Shown piece by piece: positions 6,757 through 18,300 of a stretch of DNA of 64,000 nucleotides. Positions within the stretch are counted from its first letter, which is position 1; each line of letters opens with the position of its first letter. Made by a program: the position numbers and the translations under genes. The stretch comes from Novosphingobium sp. (GTDB taxonomy: Bacteria > Pseudomonadota > Alphaproteobacteria > Sphingomonadales > Sphingomonadaceae), in NCBI RefSeq assembly GCF_039595395.1, contig NZ_JBCNLP010000001.1, forward strand, positions 3,658,001 to 3,722,000, in the 5' to 3' direction. The notes beneath the pieces are model-generated. The model ran no database searches. It was not told where the DNA came from and worked only from the letters and a program-made list of their open reading frames with translations.

Positions 6757-9722
6757 CCCGCATACCTCGCGCGGGCGACATCCATGATCTTTGCCGTCGT
6801 GGCTTCAACCTTGCGCGCATCCAATCCCAAGCTGCGCAATTGCTCCTTGATGGATCGGCGCATCTGTCGCTGGACGTCCTCCTTTTGATGCCAGTCGACA
6901 ACTTCAGCATACTCCTCAAGTGCCTTGGTGATACCGGCAGCTCTCCGAGAGCGCTCGGGGTCTGGTAGGTCAGCGTCAATGAAGGGCAGGATGGCGGCAG
7001 CCGTTCCGGTAAGGCCGTCGCTTCTGCCCGCCGCGCCCGAGCGAATATCTGTGGCTTGCCCGACCATTGCTTCAAGCTTGGCCAAGGCACTGGCAGCGGA
7101 CACGCGAGCTTCCCGCCTGTCGTTGACGATCCGCTCCAACTGCTCCCAAAGCGAGGCGTAAGCCGTGGGGTTCTCGTCGCGGTGGACGTGGATCTCCTGC
7201 CGAATAGCGTGCTCGATCTCGGCAGCCTGGGCAGCGCTCGACCTGAGGCTTTCCAGATGCGGACGGAACGCGGGGTCGAGAATATCGAACTTCACCAGCA
7301 ACTGTTCGACACCCGTCACCGAGAGGTGGCTGGTGATAATCTCGCCCACCTTCGCGCCGTAGTCTTTCGGGTCAAATGGCTCCTCGTGATAGGCGCGGCG
7401 GGCGAGAACGCGAATGCGCGATAGCCACTTCAGGTCGGACGGATAGGGTTCTTCCAATGCCTTGGGATCAGGCAAAACCATGTCCATGGCTTCGGCAAAA
7501 CGCAGGAAGTCGAGCTCGAATTTGGCGCGGATGTCGTCAGGGCGCAGCAGTTCAACGCACGCCAAATCGTCCTGATTGTTAAGGCCTTCGAAGAGCCGAA
7601 TGGCGGCCCGGTGCCGACTTTCCAAAAGTTGGATCTTTTCAGATAGCGGACGGAGCGCGCTGGCTACGCCATCCTCGTCGGAGAACATATCCAATGCGTC
7701 AGAAATGCGCCGATTGTCCCCCCAATAATCCACGACCAACCCGTAGGTCTTGCCATCGGCGGTGCGGTTCACGCGAGCAATCGCCTGCAAAAGCGTGTGC
7801 TCTCGCAAAGGGGCATCGAGATACAGAACCTGCTCTACCGGCGCGTCAAAACCGGTGAGCAGCATATCGCACACGATCAAGATTTTCAGCGGATCGTCAC
7901 GCCTCTTGAACCGGCCAATCATGGTGTCGCGGTCGCGCTTGGACAGGTGATGGGCTTGCAGCCGGGCGCTGTCATTGTTCGAAGCGGACATGATGAGCGC
8001 GCATTCGGGCGCGCCAAGCTGCCGCAAGGCTTCGACATAGGTCACGGCGACGTCGCGGCTGACCGTCACGATCTGCGCTTTGAAACCGTTTGGCTCAATG
8101 GTGCTTCGATAGTGCGCAAGGACATCTTTGGCGATGGCCTCAATGCGCACTTGAGCTCCGGCCAGCTTCTCCTGAAGTCGCATACCGCGCTTCAGTTTCT
8201 CAATCTCGGTGTTCGACAGTTCAGAAAACGTGGTCCGAATATCCCGTTCGAGATCGCGCCCGTCGATCCGTAGTTGCGCGTCGCGCATCTCGTAATAGAT
8301 CGGGACGGTCGCTCCATCCTTCACAGCCTGGTCGATCAGGTAGCGGTGCAGATAGTCGCCAAAGACCTCACGGGTGCTGCGGTCCTTTTTGTCGATGGGC
8401 GTGCCGGTGAATGCGATCATGCAGGCATTGGGCAGTCCTGCCCGCATCCGAGCCGCCAGCGCGCCATATTGCGTCCGGTGCGCTTCATCGACCATGACGA
8501 AAACATTTCGCGCATTGGAAATCACAGACGAGCGTTTTGGCACAGCGCTGTGAAACTTGTGGACGGTAGTAAGAACGGTGGTGCCAGCCCCGCCCGATAG
8601 GGTGTTACGCAGCGCGCCTCCGCTTTCCGCCTGGATGGGGTTAGCAAATCCTGAGCGTTGGAATTGCCCGGTGATCTGATCATCAAGGTCGGTTCTATCC
8701 GTGACGATGACAATTGTCGGATTTTCAGCTTCGGGAAGGCGACGCAGCTTGGTCGCAAGAAACACCATCGTCAGCGATTTACCGGAGCCTTGGGTATGGT
8801 GGATAACGCCGCCACGACGTTGTAGATTGGGCGCGCTCCGGATGCGCTCAATCGCTTTGCCGACGGCAACAAACTGCTGATAGCGCGCCAGCTTCTTGAT
8901 GCGCCGTCCGTCGATAGTCTCGAACATGACGAAGTTGCGGATGAGATCGAGCAGATTGGCCGGGGCGAGAAGCCCGGCGAGCAATATGTCTTGTCCGGTT
9001 GGTGTTCGACCCAATTGTGCCGCGAGCGCATCGAGCGTGAGCGGATATGGGTCTTTCCACTCAGCCCATTGGCGAGCAGGCGTGAGCGTTGTGCCGCACT
9101 TCGCCACATCGCGCGCCAGTGCAATGGCAATCTGAGCCGTCTCGAACAGGCGAGGAGCGCCAAGCCCGGCGAACTCATCCCGGCTTTCATAGCGGCGGAA
9201 TTGGCGGATCGCCTCACCCATCGGGTCGGCCAGTGACGGCGACTTGCATTCGATGGCAGCGAGCGGGAGACCGTTCACGTAAACGACGATATCGGGAATA
9301 ATGTCCTGACGCGCGCCCTTGATGGCGACTTGCCGCGCGAACTCAAATGTGTTGGCGGATGGATCGTCGAAATCGAAGAACCGCACATTGCGGTCCTGGC
9401 GTCTGCCACCTTCAGTATGTGGGGCCGTCACGCCGTAGGTGAGAGCCGTATAGGCACTCTCGTTCGCCTCCATCACATCGACGGCGGTCACGCGCGTGAC
9501 GGCGGCTAGAGCGCGGCGAACACCGTCATCACCAAGCCACGGATTAAGGCGCTTCAGGCATTCCGCGAGGCGAACCGTCAGAACCGGCTCGGTTGCAAGC
9601 CCGTCGCGCAGCCGCCGCACGTCCTCGGGTGATAAGGACTTATAGTCGAATAGCACCCGCAGCAGATCCGCAGCCGGCTCCTCTACCCATTCGCGCTCAA
9701 GCTGTTCACTGGTTTCGTTCAT
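6753..9722 (-). CDS. hsdR: Type I restriction endonuclease subunit R
   Basis: This is the motor and nuclease subunit of a type I restriction-modification complex. Near the N-terminus, PDIVVYVNGLPLAAIECKS is the RecB-like PD...ExK nuclease core. The SF2 translocase follows, with a Walker A variant (TQGSGKS), VDEAHR for DEAH, TGTPID for motif III and ARVNRT near motif VI, then a helical C-terminal region that contacts the methylase core. At 989 aa it is full length with no frame breaks. It overlaps hsdS upstream (ATGA at 9719-9722) and the YgjP gene downstream. Recognition is set by the HsdS subunits and cannot be read from this protein. Confidence 0.96.
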   Translation of the reverse strand: MNETSEQLEREWVEEPAADLLRVLFDYKSLSPEDVRRLRDGLATEPVLTVRLAECLKRLNPWLGDDGVRRALAAVTRVTAVDVMEANESAYTALTYGVTAPHTEGGRRQDRNVRFFDFDDPSANTFEFARQVAIKGARQDIIPDIVVYVNGLPLAAIECKSPSLADPMGEAIRQFRRYESRDEFAGLGAPRLFETAQIAIALARDVAKCGTTLTPARQWAEWKDPYPLTLDALAAQLGRTPTGQDILLAGLLAPANLLDLIRNFVMFETIDGRRIKKLARYQQFVAVGKAIERIRSAPNLQRRGGVIHHTQGSGKSLTMVFLATKLRRLPEAENPTIVIVTDRTDLDDQITGQFQRSGFANPIQAESGGALRNTLSGGAGTTVLTTVHKFHSAVPKRSSVISNARNVFVMVDEAHRTQYGALAARMRAGLPNACMIAFTGTPIDKKDRSTREVFGDYLHRYLIDQAVKDGATVPIYYEMRDAQLRIDGRDLERDIRTTFSELSNTEIEKLKRGMRLQEKLAGAQVRIEAIAKDVLAHYRSTIEPNGFKAQIVTVSRDVAVTYVEALRQLGAPECALIMSASNNDSARLQAHHLSKRDRDTMIGRFKRRDDPLKILIVCDMLLTGFDAPVEQVLYLDAPLREHTLLQAIARVNRTADGKTYGLVVDYWGDNRRISDALDMFSDEDGVASALRPLSEKIQLLESRHRAAIRLFEGLNNQDDLACVELLRPDDIRAKFELDFLRFAEAMDMVLPDPKALEEPYPSDLKWLSRIRVLARRAYHEEPFDPKDYGAKVGEIITSHLSVTGVEQLLVKFDILDPAFRPHLESLRSSAAQAAEIEHAIRQEIHVHRDENPTAYASLWEQLERIVNDRREARVSAASALAKLEAMVGQATDIRSGAAGRSDGLTGTAAAILPFIDADLPDPERSRRAAGITKALEEYAEVVDWHQKEDVQRQMRRSIKEQLRSLGLDARKVEATTAKIMDVARARYAG

Positions 9723-10961
9723 GCGGCTCGTCCGGCCTTGTTACGGTGCCGCGCAATGATACTCTCCGGGAGACGAATGCGCCCTGACAACAGTTCTTGG
9801 GAGAGGGAAGCACGAAGCGAAATAAGCTTCTTCAACGTGGCCTCCTCCGCCTCGATGCGCGACCAAGCTCCTTTCAACAGCCCGACGATCTGATCTTGCC
9901 GGGCAAGCGGAGGAACACGAATTTGGATACGCTTCATCTCACCAACATTCAGATGTTGCTGCGCGAGACCGCCCTGGAGAACAGCAATTTGCCGTTTTGC
10001 GATGCGTGAGTTCATGAAAAAACTCACATATTCTCCGCGCACCTCAGAGCCAGGACGGGAGAAAATTACATCAATACAATTGATTTCGCCAATGTTATGC
10101 GGCACGACCGCCGTCTTGCCCGGTTCGCCTGTCCTGACAGTAACCACGTCTCCCACGCGCAAGGCCGACTTTCTGTTAAGTCTGTGGCCGTGTTCAGAGA
10201 TTTTGACCAGCTCGCCAAGATACAAGCGGTTCGGACGTACATTGAGCGACCGAAGGGCAGGAACACCGCCAACTTCGACATAATAGGAAGCGGGCTTGAC
10301 GACGATGCCAACTTGAATCGAGGCCATCTCGGAAGCCAATGTCGAAGTGCGCCAGCCATCTACTTTTTTATGTCCTGTACATGGATCGATACCCAAGAAG
10401 AGTGCCTCGGCAAGCGCCTCAGTCATTTCGTGAAGTTGAACGCAGACCGCTTCCGATGTAGCAATTGCCTCCTCCACCGTCGAAAAGATCTCGGCAATTG
10501 CATACTGCTCAGCTAATGGAGGCAGAGCAAACTTGAAGGCGGACAGGTCTCTGAATAGAATAGATTTTCTGCGATTAACCCCCCCATTGCTATAGGGGTC
10601 GAAGCGGCCACTTAGCGCAAATCTCTTAAATTTTCGGAGAGCGATTTCTGGGTCGATTTCTTCACAATCAGTTTCGAAAACCGTGTACATCGGGCTTATC
10701 AGACCCGCGTCTTCATTTTTCAGGTAGTCGATAGAGCCTTCATCGAGGTGGATCGTGGCGTAGGCAAATTGTCCACGCTTCACGATCTTATACCGATCGG
10801 TATTCTCGCTATAAACCGATTTTGAGAAGTACTCATTGGAGCGAACGAAGCCACGATGCTTCGTCATACTCAAAACCGGAATATCAGCACTCGTCCGATT
10901 CCTGTTCGAAATTTCGCGGGCGATCTGGCCAATGCGGACCTCTCGCCACCCCTTGGGCACG

Positions 10962-10972
<11 letters not shown>
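9719..10972 (-). CDS. hsdS: Type I restriction specificity subunit S (two TRDs)
   Basis: This 417-aa protein has the usual tandem layout. The first target-recognition domain (residues about 5-155) begins GWREVRIGQIAREIS and ends with the PPLAEQYAIAEI turn and a long helix. The second (about 200-380) begins GWRTSTLASEM and ends PPLARQDQIVGLL with the second helix. Each TRD would read one half of a bipartite DNA site, and the helix lengths set the spacer. It overlaps hsdR by 4 nt and hsdM by 11 nt, so all three subunits are co-translated. The target sequence is unknown. Confidence 0.95.
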
Positions 10973-12488
<1,516 letters not shown>

Positions 12489-12495
12489 GTTTTCC

Positions 12496-13128
12496 TCAAT
12501 TGTTCTGACTGTTGCCAAACAGGCGAGCATCAATCAGACGCCGCGCGAGTGAGCGGCGGATTTCGGCAGCCTCCAGGGCAGTGCGGTAGGCGATTTGCCC
12601 GTCCTTAACGAGGGCGGCGATTCTCTCCTGTTCATTCAGCGACGGCAGATTGATTTCGAGCTTAGCAAGGTCTTTCGGCGACAAGGACAGCAGCGTCGTC
12701 GCCCCTCTCCGTAGGACCTCAATCTTTGGGCGAAACACATCGCTAGACAGGATTGCAAACAGGGCACCGCCCGCCACATCGGGGCCGGGCCGCACAACAA
12801 TGAGGTTTGCGCTGGCTATTGCCCCTACGGTCTCATCCCCCACAAGGCCGAATTTCAGCAGCGTCCCGCGTCCTGTGACAAGCACGTCGTCGACCTGCAC
12901 TGCATAGGTCGCAGCTTTGGAGGGAGACGAAAAACCTACTGTATCTAGCGCTTCCCGTGTGGCCACAGCACCGTCTTGGAGGTCACGCACGCCAATAACC
13001 GGTAGCCGCTCGCCGGGACGAGCCACCACTTCCTCGCGCGACACCCCAACGCCCGCAAACACCCTCGCAACATCTAGAAGGCGTGCGGTGCAGCAGCCAA
13101 AGGCAGTTGCTTTCGCTTGTTTTATCAT
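12496..13128 (-). CDS. Half-length HsdS-like specificity protein (single TRD)
   Basis: The start is taken at the ATG at 13128 (MIKQAKATAFG), giving 210 aa; the frame is open to 13173. The sequence has one target-recognition domain, with PVIGVRDLQDG and YAVQVDDVLVTGRGT as in HsdS TRDs, then the turn NLPSLNEQERIAALV and one long helix ending ARRLIDARLFG. This is half of a normal HsdS. Being the first gene of the operon and next to hsdM, it should be made together with the methylase. It could dimerise to rebuild a full S subunit with a symmetric target, or compete with the full HsdS at 9719. Duplicate specificity subunits of this kind are known to alter type I specificity in other systems, but activity here is unproven. 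Confidence 0.85.
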   Translation of the reverse strand: MIKQAKATAFGCCTARLLDVARVFAGVGVSREEVVARPGERLPVIGVRDLQDGAVATREALDTVGFSSPSKAATYAVQVDDVLVTGRGTLLKFGLVGDETVGAIASANLIVVRPGPDVAGGALFAILSSDVFRPKIEVLRRGATTLLSLSPKDLAKLEINLPSLNEQERIAALVKDGQIAYRTALEAAEIRRSLARRLIDARLFGNSQNN

Positions 13129-13143
13129 GCTTCGCCAGTAGCC

Positions 13144-13190
13144 GTAGCAAGCTACAATGTCAACTGAACGCATTCCGTAGCTCGCTACGG
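13144..13190. promoter_or_regulatory. Tandem palindromes, candidate operator for the hsd operon
   Basis: Two copies of GTAGCNNGCTAC lie at 13144-13155 and 13177-13188. The second extends to a 16-bp palindrome (CCGTAGC-TC-GCTACGG, 13175-13190). Their starts are 33 bp apart, close to three helical turns, and they lie just upstream of the half-HsdS start at 13128. This is the expected layout for a dimeric repressor binding co-operatively. The HTH protein encoded divergently at 13289 is a candidate binder. Confidence 0.55.
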
Positions 13191-13212
13191 CAACTAATAA
13201 TTAGATTTTAAC

Positions 13213-13267
13213 TTGACCTTCAGGCGAGTCAGGCTCATATAGGAGACGTCAGGCCAGAATCTGACGT
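13213..13267 (+). promoter_or_regulatory. Probable promoter and inverted repeat ahead of the HTH gene
   Basis: TTGACC at 13213-13218 and CATATA at 13236-13241 are 17 bp apart, a good sigma-70-like pair. Just downstream is a perfect 7-bp inverted repeat, ACGTCAG at 13246-13252 and CTGACGT at 13261-13267, with an 8-nt spacer. It could be an operator near the transcription start or a 5' leader hairpin. It reads into the gene at 13289. Confidence 0.5.
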
Positions 13268-13288
13268 TGGAAGAATAGGAGAAATGCA

Positions 13289-13543
13289 ATGGCATCACGG
13301 GCGAAGCCCAGCGGCCTCACAATCACGGAGCGCGATGCAGCGCTTATTCGCGGAATGATCAAGCGGGGCGACCGCCATCATGACATTGCGGCGTTCTTTG
13401 GCCTCAATCAGGGTCGGATCGCTGAAGTGAAGAATGGGAAGCGGTTTCCTGAAGTTCTGCCGGTAAACGCAGACGAACTTCCGCCGAGGGGGCCATATCT
13501 CACCCCGAAGGCAAAATGGACGGAAAACCGACTGGTCTCGTAA
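13289..13543 (+). CDS. Small helix-turn-helix protein, 84 aa
   Basis: The ATG at 13289 has a TAGGAGA ribosome site. The centre (HHDIAAFFGLNQGRIAEVKNG, about residues 32-52) reads as a helix-turn-helix like those of small resolvase- or phage-type regulators. The C-terminal 30 residues are Pro-rich and probably flexible. Small proteins of this type are common in alphaproteobacterial accessory DNA and are usually annotated only as hypothetical. It is divergent from the hsd operon, across a region with two palindromes and a promoter, so a regulatory role is plausible but not shown. Confidence 0.7.
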   Translation: MASRAKPSGLTITERDAALIRGMIKRGDRHHDIAAFFGLNQGRIAEVKNGKRFPEVLPVNADELPPRGPYLTPKAKWTENRLVS

Positions 13544-13681
13544 ACCAGCCGATTTCCGAATACCTGGGCCGAAGCCCGCTAGGCATGCTTGAACACCATC
13601 TCCCTAGCTGGCCCAACTTCAGAAATCAATGACCCGGCGCTTCGGACGGGTCTTATTTTCGGCCCAAGGAGGGCCAGCTAC

Positions 13682-13852
13682 ATGTTTGAGATTCTTCGTG
13701 CGAACGCGGGCGGGTACTTCTGGCGCCTCAAGGGTGCCAATGGCGAAACACTGAGCCACTCTGAGGTCTACACATCCAAGCAGTCTGCCCAGGCGGGCGT
13801 TGACGCGGTGAGGCGGATCGCTCCGCTTGCGGCGGTCCATGATCGAACCTAA
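13682..13852 (+). CDS. DUF1508 (YegP-like) small protein
   Basis: The start is taken at the ATG at 13682 (MFEILRANAGG), giving 56 aa; the frame is open to 13589, but that part is unlike the family. The pattern FEILRANAGGYFWRLKGANG...LSHSEVYTSKQSAQAGVDAV is a single DUF1508 repeat, where Escherichia coli YegP has two. Function in the family is poorly known. It is free-standing, followed by degenerate IS DNA. Confidence 0.75.
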   Translation: MFEILRANAGGYFWRLKGANGETLSHSEVYTSKQSAQAGVDAVRRIAPLAAVHDRT

Positions 13853-13965
13853 CACGCCTACCTTCAGATAAGCGGGCCCCGTAGTGGACGCTGCGGGGTT
13901 CGCTCCTATATGGCTGAAGCCGGTCTAATGGACGCCGGGAACAAGTTCTTTTGGCTACCCCATCC

Positions 13966-14270
13966 TCACATTCGAAGTCGACAGGGCTGAATTAGCCCAA
14001 GGTCAAGACCTGAGGGTGGAATCGTAGAAACGCTCGATATAAACGAACACGTCGGCTCTAGCCGGATAGCGCGACCGATCGGCTTTTTTGCTGCCCCGTT
14101 CGGCCTTGAGTAATAGGAGAAGCTCTCCATCGCCGGGTTATCCCAACAATTGCCCGATTGCTTCATGGTCACGCCGTTATTCTGGATCAGACGCTGGGAC
14201 TGTTCACTGGTATTTTGGCTGCCCTGATTCGAATAATACAGCAGGGCATCCGGTTTCCATCCTTACTGAT
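13966..14270 (-). pseudogene. IS3-family transposase relic (C-terminal part)
   Basis: Reading the minus strand in two frames gives pieces of the DDE domain of an IS3-type OrfB. YYSNQGSQNTSEQSQRLIQ corresponds to the HSDQGSQY region. SGNCWDNPAMESF, which follows, corresponds to the SGNxWDNAxxESFF motif. After a frame break, DVFVYIERFYDS corresponds to the family's VFDYIERFYN. The N-terminal domain, OrfA and inverted repeats are not recognisable, so the element is dead. It marks past transposition between the restriction and mobilization modules. Confidence 0.75.
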
Positions 14271-14590
14271 GATATCTTGGCTGCTCTCATGCCCGTGATC
14301 ATAGCCTTAGACCTGCGTCTCGCCGTAGATCCGGTTTTCGATGTGAAAAATGGAAATATGATGAGAGGATTGAGACTGATCTCGATTGATGCCGTCACGA
14401 ATTAAGCCGTTAGACGATGTGGGTCAAAAGCGTCCGCTTTCACGATCTTCGCCTCACGAGGGAGCCGTTCCGGATCGTCCTCGATTAACGTCATTCGCAA
14501 GAAATCTCTCGACTACGCATCGAAGGAGTGCCCGGCCCAGCTTCCATCCGCAGCCCAGTTCAACTGAGCTTCCAGCGTGCCTTCGCAAGG
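14271..14590. other. Non-coding stretch after the IS3 relic
   Basis: No intact gene is seen. The minus-strand reading at 14204-14398 may hold further degraded transposase sequence, but I cannot align it with confidence. It ends at the stop of the DUF6118 gene. Confidence 0.35.
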
Positions 14591-15289
14591 CTATCGCGAA
14601 CCAATCTCGACCTGACACATAACCGGTTTCTTGATCTTCGCCGCGTAGGCATCGCATTCCGCAAGGGCCCTGGCATTGTTACGGAACGTGTCGCTTGCCC
14701 GCACCATCAGGCTCCACTCCTTCGGATCAGCCACCTGCATGAGACGCGCACCGGCATCCCATTCGCTGAGCCCCAGCATTTTGGCCGCGCTGGCCTCAGG
14801 CCAATGCCAGTCCTCCGGCACCATGCGATCAATCGCGCCTGAACAATCATAAGCCAGGATCATACCGACCACTAACGCTGCGGCGGCAGCCCCCGCCATC
14901 CAATATCGCTGAACCCTGGCTTGCAAGGCCGACGCCACCACCGTCTCAATCGAACGCGCCGCCTCCGCGAGTCTGCTTTGCGCCTTATCCCAGGCATGAT
15001 GATCGGCCTGCCGCCCGCTTTTCCCTGCCCTTTCGATCTGCCCGGCAACATCATCTGGCGTCAGCGTGAGCGCGGGCTTCTTGGCCAAGGCGTTGATGGC
15101 GCCGCGCACCCACTCGAAACTTTCCTGAATCTTTTCGAGATCGGGCGCATAGTCCCGCCCATGCAGTTCCTGCTGGCGGGCGGCAAAGCCGTCCATGGCT
15201 GCCGTCAGCCCGGCAAGGCGCTGCGCCATGGCTTCAAAGGCCAGCTCGGGTTGATCGAGTTCGGACTGCGGGGAAGACGGTTCGGTCAT
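14591..15289 (-). CDS. DUF6118-like membrane protein next to traA
   Basis: This 232-aa protein has a charged, helical N-terminal half (about residues 1-125), a single membrane segment (YWMAGAAAAALVVGMILAY, residues 129-147) and a C-terminal domain with four cysteines or so, probably periplasmic. The layout and position directly downstream of traA match the DUF6118 family of alphaproteobacterial plasmids and integrative elements. A role in mobilization is assumed from linkage only. The start codon is 77 nt after the traA stop. Confidence 0.7.
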   Translation of the reverse strand: MTEPSSPQSELDQPELAFEAMAQRLAGLTAAMDGFAARQQELHGRDYAPDLEKIQESFEWVRGAINALAKKPALTLTPDDVAGQIERAGKSGRQADHHAWDKAQSRLAEAARSIETVVASALQARVQRYWMAGAAAAALVVGMILAYDCSGAIDRMVPEDWHWPEASAAKMLGLSEWDAGARLMQVADPKEWSLMVRASDTFRNNARALAECDAYAAKIKKPVMCQVEIGSR

Positions 15290-15366
15290 GGAAACGGGCC
15301 TCCAATGTGCTAGAGAATGCGCGATCAGGACCCGGGCAAGAGCCCCGGATCGCTCGCGCCGGAAGG

Positions 15367-18300
15367 CTACATCCCGATGCTGATCCCCCGCGAGCGGTCG
15401 ATCCAGTTCTGGAGATCGTGAGACAACGATCCGCTCTCACGAGAGCCCATACCGATCAGCCTCCGCTGCTCACGCAGCAACGACTCGAGCTGGGGATCGC
15501 GGTGAAGCTGATTGGCGAGATCACGCATGCCCGCCCGGACACGGTCCGAGGCATCGTAACGCCCGTTCTCCCGCAGGCTCTGGAACTGCCGCGCCCGGCT
15601 GTTCCAGTCCTGGGTAAACTGCTCGGCGCGCAGCTCGGGATTGACCCGCAATTCCGCCTCCAGCTGAAGCTGGCGGATGACCTCGGTCGTCCGCCCATTT
15701 GCCGCCTCGCTGATCAGCGCCGGTTCCTTGCTGAAGGCAGCGTTGAGATCGCGCGTCGCGTGCGACTGAACCGCGTCCAGCGCCCCGCTTGCTTTCTCCC
15801 TCTCGGCCTTCTGCATCTCCAAAGGCGCGATACCGCGCTCACGCATGCGGACAATGTCGGCCAGCGACTTGGCGTAGCGCTCGACGGCCTTCTCGAGGCG
15901 ATCCACCTGGACTTTGGGCTCAGGCATCGCGACCTTCCCCAACTTCAGCCCATCGAACCGCCCGCGCGGCTTTGTCGGAGGCGGCGCAGATACGGTCTGT
16001 TCGACAGCGGGATCGCGCAGCCGCAACCCGTCGAACCGCCCCCGCTGCTTCTCGCGCTCAGGCTGTTTGGTCGGCTCGGATGGCGACGGTGCCGGTCCCC
16101 GCCTGTCTTTCCCGTCTTTGACCTCTCCGGCATCCCGAGCTTCCCTGGGCGGCACCAGCTCATCAAAGGCGCCGCGCAGTTTCTCCGGCACAAGGTTGCG
16201 CACCATCTCGACAATGCGCTCACTGACCGTGATGCCCCGCCGTTCGGCAAAAGTCCGCGCCGCCTCGGGCGCGGCTTGTGCCGGATCGATCCGCGCATAA
16301 TCCGTGGCCATATCCTTGGACCGATCCCGCCCCAGCCGGTCGGACAGCTCGCGCCGATTGGCAAAGTCATCCCGCCCGTAATGCAGCTCCACCCCATCGC
16401 GATGGCGTGACAGCGCGACATAGGAACCATGGGCATCAAGGCCGGGCATGGCCAGCACATGGGTGCGGTCCACCGTCATGCCCTGCGCCTTGTGGATGGT
16501 GGCGGCATAGCCATGATCGACATGGGCATAATCCTTCAGATCGAAGGCAACCGATCGCCCATCATCGAGCCGCGCGGTGATGCCCGTTTGGCTGATGGCC
16601 TCGATGGTCCCCAGCGTCCCGTTCTTGACCTCAAGGCTGCGCTCATTCTTGAGGAACATGATGCGGTCCCCGGTGGCGAAGGCTCGCTCCCCACGTTCAA
16701 CCTTGAGGGCCACATCCTCGCCCAGCTCTCCAGCATTGCGCAGCCTGCCGCGCGCGGCCTCATTGAGTTCGTGGACCTCGACATTGGTGTGAGTGAGGAT
16801 GATCCGGCTCGCCTCTGGGCTGGCCTGCCGCTGGGCATCCCAGCGGTCGATCAGATCGACCCGCGCCGCCTCGCGGGTCTCGGCGGCATGGACATGATTC
16901 CTGCCTGCATAAACCTCGATCGCAGCATCCACGTTGCCGGTGGCCAGATCGCGCGTGGCCTGGCGCTGCCAGTCCTCGCGCTGGCGCCGAACCTCGGTGA
17001 TCTCGACGCCGCCATGCTGCTCGTGGATCGCGCGGAATGCCGCGCCCGCCTCGATGGCTTGCAACTGCTGGGGATCGCCGACCATCACCAGCTTGGCACC
17101 AGCCTCGGCGGCATGAGCGATAACCCTCTCTAGCTGGCGGGTGCCGACCATCCCGGCTTCATCGATCACCAGCACATCGCGCGAGGTCAGCAGATCATAG
17201 CCCTGCTTCCAGCCATGCTCCATGCTGGCGAGCGTGCGGGACGCAATGCCCGATCCGCTTTCCAAATTTTCCGCCGCGATACCCGAGAGCGCCGCGCCTC
17301 GTACCGTGTAGCCAGCCTCTTCCCAGGCCTCGCGCGCAACACCCAGCATCGCGCTCTTACCCGCCCCCGCCGTGCCAATCACCAAGCCGAGATCGCGGGC
17401 GCCGGTAACATGGGTCAACGCATCGGCTTGCTCACCCGACAGGACGAGATTGCACTCGCTCGCGGCGCGGGCGAGTGCCCCGTCCCTCGCCAGATCGCTG
17501 ACACGATGATGCTCACGCTGGGCCATCAGCTCGACCGCCCGGCGCAGCCGCTCCTCGGTCTCGATCATCTCTTTGCTGGTAAAGCGCTCCTGCCCCGATG
17601 CATCGTGCCCCAGTTCGACCAGCTCGGGCGAACCCTTCACCGCCGCCATCACTGCATTGAACTGTTCCAGCCCCTCGCTGTGACGGTGAACGAAGCGGGC
17701 GAGATCGCGGTGCGTGAAGGTAGCCTGTTGATGGGTGATGGCATCAAGTGCCAGCTCGGGATTCGCAATCAGCTTCTCGCCATTCTCCCTCGCAATGCGC
17801 AGATGATCCTCGGCCCGGTCGCTGTCCAAACCTTGCCCCTGCATGCGCTGCCCGGCGGCGCCGATCTTGTGCTGGGGCTCCAGGTCGATGCCCTGCGCTT
17901 CATAGCTGCGGTGATCGACGCTGGCATCGATGTCGAGTTCGGCCAGGCGCTGGTTCACATGATCGGCCCAGGCCTCGCGCCAGTGGGTCAGCAGCTCGGT
18001 CTTGTTCCAGTCGCGCACCTTGGCGCCAAACCCTATGTCGCCGTTCTCGTCTTGCTTCACCTCGCGCATGGTCAGCATCACATGAGCATGGGGTTTGGCG
18101 AAGCCATCCTCGCCGCGATCCCAATGGACATTGAGATCGGCGACCATGCCCCGGTCCACGAACTCGGCTTGAACAAAGTCACGGACCAGCGCGATGCCCT
18201 GCTCCTGATTCATCTCGCGGGGAATGGCGAACTCCACCTCGCGGGAGAGCTGGGCGTCCTTGCGCAGCTCGGCGGCCTCGACGGCATTCCAGAGCTTCTC

